64,000 nucleotides of DNA from Streptomyces sp. NBC_00576 (GTDB lineage: Bacteria > Actinomycetota > Actinomycetes > Streptomycetales > Streptomycetaceae): assembly GCF_036345175.1 (NCBI RefSeq), contig NZ_CP107780.1, forward strand, positions 10,664,001 through 10,728,000. Direction: 5' to 3'. The translations under genes and the position numbers were made by a program. The notes beneath the pieces were generated by a model. That model was not told the DNA's origin, ran no database searches, and saw only the letters and a program-made list of their open reading frames with translations. Numbering within the stretch: the first letter of the stretch is position 1; each line of letters opens with the position of its first letter. Below, piece after piece: positions 60,905 through 64,000 of the stretch.

Positions 60905-63682
60905 GTGGGTAGGGACCAGGCCGGGTGCAGCCTCGCCGCGGGTGTGGACCCCACCGACAGCAGCTACTGGAACACGTCACTCAGCATCTCCGGCCAGGGG
61001 GCCGCCACCCACTTCTGCCTGTCCCTCTGGGCGCCCGCGCCGCCCTGGTGGCAGATCGCCGGCTGGCCCCTGGTGCTGATGGTCGCGGCCGGGCTGCTCT
61101 TCGCCGTACTGCCCATGTGGAAGGCCCGGCAAAACCGTGTCGTCCCGCTGGAGACGGTCGACAAGGACGGTGAACTCCGCTCTCTGATAGGTGAGTTGTG
61201 CACCGTTGCGGATGTGTCGCCGATGCCCCGGTTCGTGGTCGATCCCGCGGCCACCTCGGTTGGCGCGGTGGTCTTCGGGCGTACTCGCCGTCCGGTCGTC
61301 TGCCTGCACGGCGGCCTGCTCGTCATCCGGCGCAGCGATCCGGAACGGTTCCGGGCGGTGCTGCTGCACGAGCTCGCCCACATCGCCAACCGTGACGTCA
61401 CCCTGACGTACCTCACGGTCGCCCTGTGGCGGGTCTTCCTCGGGCTGGTGCTGCTGCCGTACCTGCTCTGCCTGGGCTACGTGGTCTACGGCGTCATGGC
61501 GGGCGGCGGCGTGCCGCGGCTGGGCCGGCCAGCGGTGCTGGCCGTCGTCATGGTCGTGCTGCTGTACCTGGCCCGCTCCGACGCGCTGCGGAGCCGGGAG
61601 ATCTACGCCGACCTGACCGCGGTGCGCTGGGGCGCGGACCCGCACGGCTGGTCCGTCACCGCCCCGCCGCCCGGGAGCGCGGTGCGCCGCGCCCTGGACT
61701 CGTTCGCCGAACTGTGGCGTACACATCCGCAATGGGGTCTGCGCCGGGGCGCGCTGGCCGATCCCGCACCGCTGTTCCGTATCGCGGTCCTGCCGATCTT
61801 CCTCATCGGTACCGTGCCCGCCCTGGCCGTGCCGCAGGTGCTTCAGCAGATCGCCCAGTACCGCGTCAATTTCACCAACAACCTGATGACGGTCCTGGTG
61901 ACCGTTCCCGGTGCGCTGGTGACCGGCGCGGTCGTAGTCGCCCTGTGGCGGGCGGTGGTGTACGCCGTGCTGACCGGCACCCGCGTGCCCTCCGGGGCCT
62001 GGGCCGGGGCGTGGCTGGGTGCCGGGATGTCGGCGGGCCTGGTCCTGAGCGGCTTCGGCGCGGGCTGGGCCTGGCTGCCGCAGCGGCCGCCGGTCTTGCT
62101 CATTCCGGTGGCGGCAGGGGCCGCCTTCGGCTGGTGGGTGACCCAGTGCGCGCGTCTGTGGGCCGGCGCCGCGAGGGGCCGGACCCTGCGGCCCGCGCTC
62201 GCGTCCTGCGTGGCCGCCGCCTCCCTCGCCATGATGTCGTGGCTCACGTGGTGGATGCTCGCCGGCGCCACGAACCTGAACGGGGCCGGACCGAGCGCCG
62301 AGATGATCGCCCGGGGGATCCTGCAGTGGCTGCCCTCCCAGGCGCCGACCGGGGACCTGAGCGCGATTCCCGGCCTCGCCGTGCTCCAGCCGCAGCTGGA
62401 CAGCATCGCCGAGACACCGATGGGCGCCCTCGCGATCACCGTCCTGTGGGCCGTTCCGCTGTTCGCCTGGGCGAGCGGTCCGGCGTCCGGCACCCCCCGC
62501 TGGGTGCCGGACCGGGCGGCTTACCCGGAAGCTCCCGCGGCCCCGCTGCGCAAGGTCTTGCGGCCCGGACTGCTGGGCGGTGCGCTGGCCTGCCTGGCCG
62601 TGGCGGGCGTCCAGACCTACGTACACACCGGGCAGCCGGTGCCGGCCGCCCGGGGCGGGCTCTACGCGTTCCGCTACGTGGCCCTCCTACTGTCGGCGCT
62701 CTGCCTGCCCGCAGCCGCGTCCGCGGCGGCGGCGAGCACCGCGGACCGCCGCTACCGGCTGCTGGGCGCACTGATCGCCGCTCAGACGACGGCCCTGCTG
62801 GGTCTCGCCGCCATGACCCTTCTCGTGTCGGTGGACGGCTGCATCGCCCCCCTCGACGTCCTCTCGGACAGCTGCGCCTGGCGGCCGGCCTGGCGAAGGC
62901 CGCTGTTCCCGTTCGACTTCGTGCTGAACAATGCCCTGGTCCTGTCCGCGCTCGCCGCCCTCGTCATCGCGCTCGCCGCCACGCTTCTGCGCCGTCGACG
63001 GCAGCCGGAGGCCCCCACTCCCACCCCAGCCCCGGGACGCCGCGTCCGGACCGCGGTGGCACTGCTGTGCGCGGTGGCGCTCGCGGGCACCGCGACGCAG
63101 GGCGCCGTGGGGAGGTACCGGCTCGGGTTCACGACCAACCAGATCACTTCCCAGCGCAACCTGGTGCAGTACTGGGGTCTGCCGGAACCACACCTGTCGG
63201 ACGCCGCCCGCCTGCGCCAGATCCGGGCCTGGTACCGGCTCAGCGGCGACGATCTCATCAACCTCGCGGTGTCGTACGACAGCCAGCTGACCGCCGTCCT
63301 CCGGGCGGCGCAGGCCACCAAGGACCCCTGGGGCGCGCTGAACCGGACGGTGCTGCCGGTCTGCACCAGCTGGGGGCGGGCCGCCTGGTTCGAGATGGTC
63401 TGGTTCCGGGTACCCGCCGACCCGCTCCTTCGAGCCGACTGGCACCGGATGGTCACCTGGGCGGACACCGGCAACCGCGGCTGTAACCGAGCCCTGGAGG
63501 CGCACGACAACACCGCCCTGTTGGACGCCCTGCGAAATCTGCGAGCCGCCGCCCGCTGCGCGGAGACCGTCAATACCGGGATCGACAGGGCCCTGCGAGC
63601 GGGCGGCTATCCGGGCACCTCCCGCCGGGCCGCTACGGGCCGCACGGCCGTCTGCGACCACCCCCCTGCGGGTCAGCCCTGA
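60905..63682 (+). CDS. M48-type membrane metalloprotease, N-terminally truncated
   Basis: The frame is open from 60905 (GTG, no good ribosome site). Coding similarity starts at CSLAAGVDPTDSSYWNTSLS, which in relatives follows an N-terminal membrane helix lost here, so the 925-residue product probably lacks about 30-40 residues. A helix (IAGWPLVLMVAAGLLFAVLP) precedes the peptidase region. HELAH at 155-159 is the zinc site, with a downstream REIYADLTAV segment supplying the third ligand. About ten further membrane segments and an extracytoplasmic C-terminal domain (about 720-925, with paired cysteines) follow. It resembles HtpX/M48 proteases; the large C-terminal part is specific to actinomycetes. 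Expression is uncertain. Confidence 0.75.
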   Translation: MGRDQAGCSLAAGVDPTDSSYWNTSLSISGQGAATHFCLSLWAPAPPWWQIAGWPLVLMVAAGLLFAVLPMWKARQNRVVPLETVDKDGELRSLIGELCTVADVSPMPRFVVDPAATSVGAVVFGRTRRPVVCLHGGLLVIRRSDPERFRAVLLHELAHIANRDVTLTYLTVALWRVFLGLVLLPYLLCLGYVVYGVMAGGGVPRLGRPAVLAVVMVVLLYLARSDALRSREIYADLTAVRWGADPHGWSVTAPPPGSAVRRALDSFAELWRTHPQWGLRRGALADPAPLFRIAVLPIFLIGTVPALAVPQVLQQIAQYRVNFTNNLMTVLVTVPGALVTGAVVVALWRAVVYAVLTGTRVPSGAWAGAWLGAGMSAGLVLSGFGAGWAWLPQRPPVLLIPVAAGAAFGWWVTQCARLWAGAARGRTLRPALASCVAAASLAMMSWLTWWMLAGATNLNGAGPSAEMIARGILQWLPSQAPTGDLSAIPGLAVLQPQLDSIAETPMGALAITVLWAVPLFAWASGPASGTPRWVPDRAAYPEAPAAPLRKVLRPGLLGGALACLAVAGVQTYVHTGQPVPAARGGLYAFRYVALLLSALCLPAAASAAAASTADRRYRLLGALIAAQTTALLGLAAMTLLVSVDGCIAPLDVLSDSCAWRPAWRRPLFPFDFVLNNALVLSALAALVIALAATLLRRRRQPEAPTPTPAPGRRVRTAVALLCAVALAGTATQGAVGRYRLGFTTNQITSQRNLVQYWGLPEPHLSDAARLRQIRAWYRLSGDDLINLAVSYDSQLTAVLRAAQATKDPWGALNRTVLPVCTSWGRAAWFEMVWFRVPADPLLRADWHRMVTWADTGNRGCNRALEAHDNTALLDALRNLRAAARCAETVNTGIDRALRAGGYPGTSRRAATGRTAVCDHPPAGQP

Positions 63683-63752
63683 TCGGACGACGCGTCCGGA
63701 CGCCCGCCACCCGCATGACCGCCTCTCTGGACCTCCGCGCCCGCTCGGCATG

Positions 63753-63777
63753 CGATCACGCCGGGTCGGCGTGATCG
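63753..63777 (+). terminator. Hairpin after the metalloprotease gene
   Basis: CGATCACGCC and GGCGTGATCG pair perfectly (10 bp) around GGGTC, 70 bases after the stop codon. No T-run follows. Confidence 0.55.
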
Positions 63778-63871
63778 AGGTGCGGGCGGCGGGCCCGGTC
63801 GGCGCCGTTCGGCTGTTCACCGTGCACACCGGTAGATCCGGCCCGCACCCGTCACGGGCCTGGAGCTACGG

Positions 63872-63930
63872 ATGCCGCGAACCCTGTGGGGCCGGTGCCG
63901 TGTCATTTGGGCTGGTAACTTCTCTGAACC
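63872..63930 (+). pseudogene. Second Ku protein 5' stub
   Basis: ATG 63872 gives MPRTLW; after a shift of frame the sequence reads GAVSFGLVTSLNQ. This is again the start of Ku, breaking at the same codon (GLVT followed by TTCTCTGAAC) as the stub at 53090. Codon choices differ (GGG CTG GTA against GGC CTG GTC), so the two are not a recent copy. The remaining 70 bases of the window are unrecognised. Confidence 0.55.
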
Positions 63931-64000
63931 AGGTCGGCTCGTTCCTCGGTGTGCACCGCTGCGTTGGAGGCGGTCAGTTCGCCTATGCCACGTTGATGGG

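Noticed and set aside
60977..62626. 549-codon minus-strand frame and a 686-codon plus-strand frame at 61426-63486
   Set aside because: Both overlap the M48 protease in other phases and have no recognisable sequence.
1..64000. Search for tRNA or rRNA genes, attachment-site repeats and CRISPR arrays
   Set aside because: None was recognised by eye. A tRNA scan could still reveal something missed.

Overview
The window looks like accessory, probably subtelomeric, DNA of a Streptomyces or close relative. The evidence is very high GC with strong third-position GC bias, GTG/TTG starts, ATGA/GTGA gene overlaps, Tat and Sec secreted enzymes with ricin-type lectin domains, and several streptomycete families (DUF6207, Trypco1, SsgA-like protein, telomere terminal protein Tpg). 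No ribosomal, tRNA or central-metabolism genes were seen. Insertion sequences and broken genes are very frequent: remnants of IS110, ISL3, IS30, IS701, IS5, IS3, ISAzo13, IS630 and possibly Tn3, plus fragments of Ku, a DNA ligase, Tpg, a dynamin-like GTPase and replication-relaxation proteins.

Layout. 0-9 kb: an intact IS110 transposase beside an ISL3 remnant, an HNH-like protein, a Tpg-like/membrane gene split by an in-frame stop, a small secreted protein, an IS30 remnant, and two truncated genes (replication-relaxation and pentapeptide-repeat) that meet at about 8.0 kb. 9.5-15 kb: a membrane protein, then a translationally coupled pair, Trypco1 plus a 1380-residue trypsin-nSTAND ATPase-WD40 protein. 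This is the best candidate for a conflict or immune system. 15-18 kb: debris (dynamin-like GTPase, transposase ends) and an SRPBCC gene. 18.5-25 kb: an XRE regulator divergent from an aldo/keto reductase, an alpha/beta hydrolase, a DNA ligase fragment and a secreted DUF1996 protein. 25-30 kb: a Tpg/SsgA-like scar, then a nested transposon structure in which an IS3 element interrupts ISL3, carries a dihydrofolate reductase-type gene and is itself interrupted by an ISAzo13 element with 26-bp perfect inverted repeats and a 3-bp target duplication. 30-32 kb: an ArsR-type regulator and a small secreted protein.

32.5-49.2 kb is a polysaccharide-degradation island: ricin-SGNH esterase, GH29 alpha-L-fucosidase, GH43-ricin, GH43-AbfB, GH27 alpha-galactosidase, a GntR/FadR regulator, and a large parallel beta-helix (GH141-like)-ricin protein. 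A frameshifted LutC-like gene and a frameshifted aldo/keto reductase lie between them. The set fits a fucosylated, arabinosylated galactan such as arabinogalactan-protein; this is inference.

50-53 kb: a PAS-SpoIIE phosphatase, another replication-relaxation remnant, a DUF6207 gene and a 19-codon Ku stub. 53.4-60.4 kb is a coherent unit: a TetR regulator divergent from a solute-binding lipoprotein, a fused LivH-LivM permease, LivG and LivF ATPases and a monoglyceride-lipase-like hydrolase. 60.4-64 kb: an integrase tail, an M48-type membrane metalloprotease that has lost its N-terminus, and a second Ku stub.

Many reading frames are broken by single-base changes. Whether this is real decay or consensus error cannot be told from the sequence alone.
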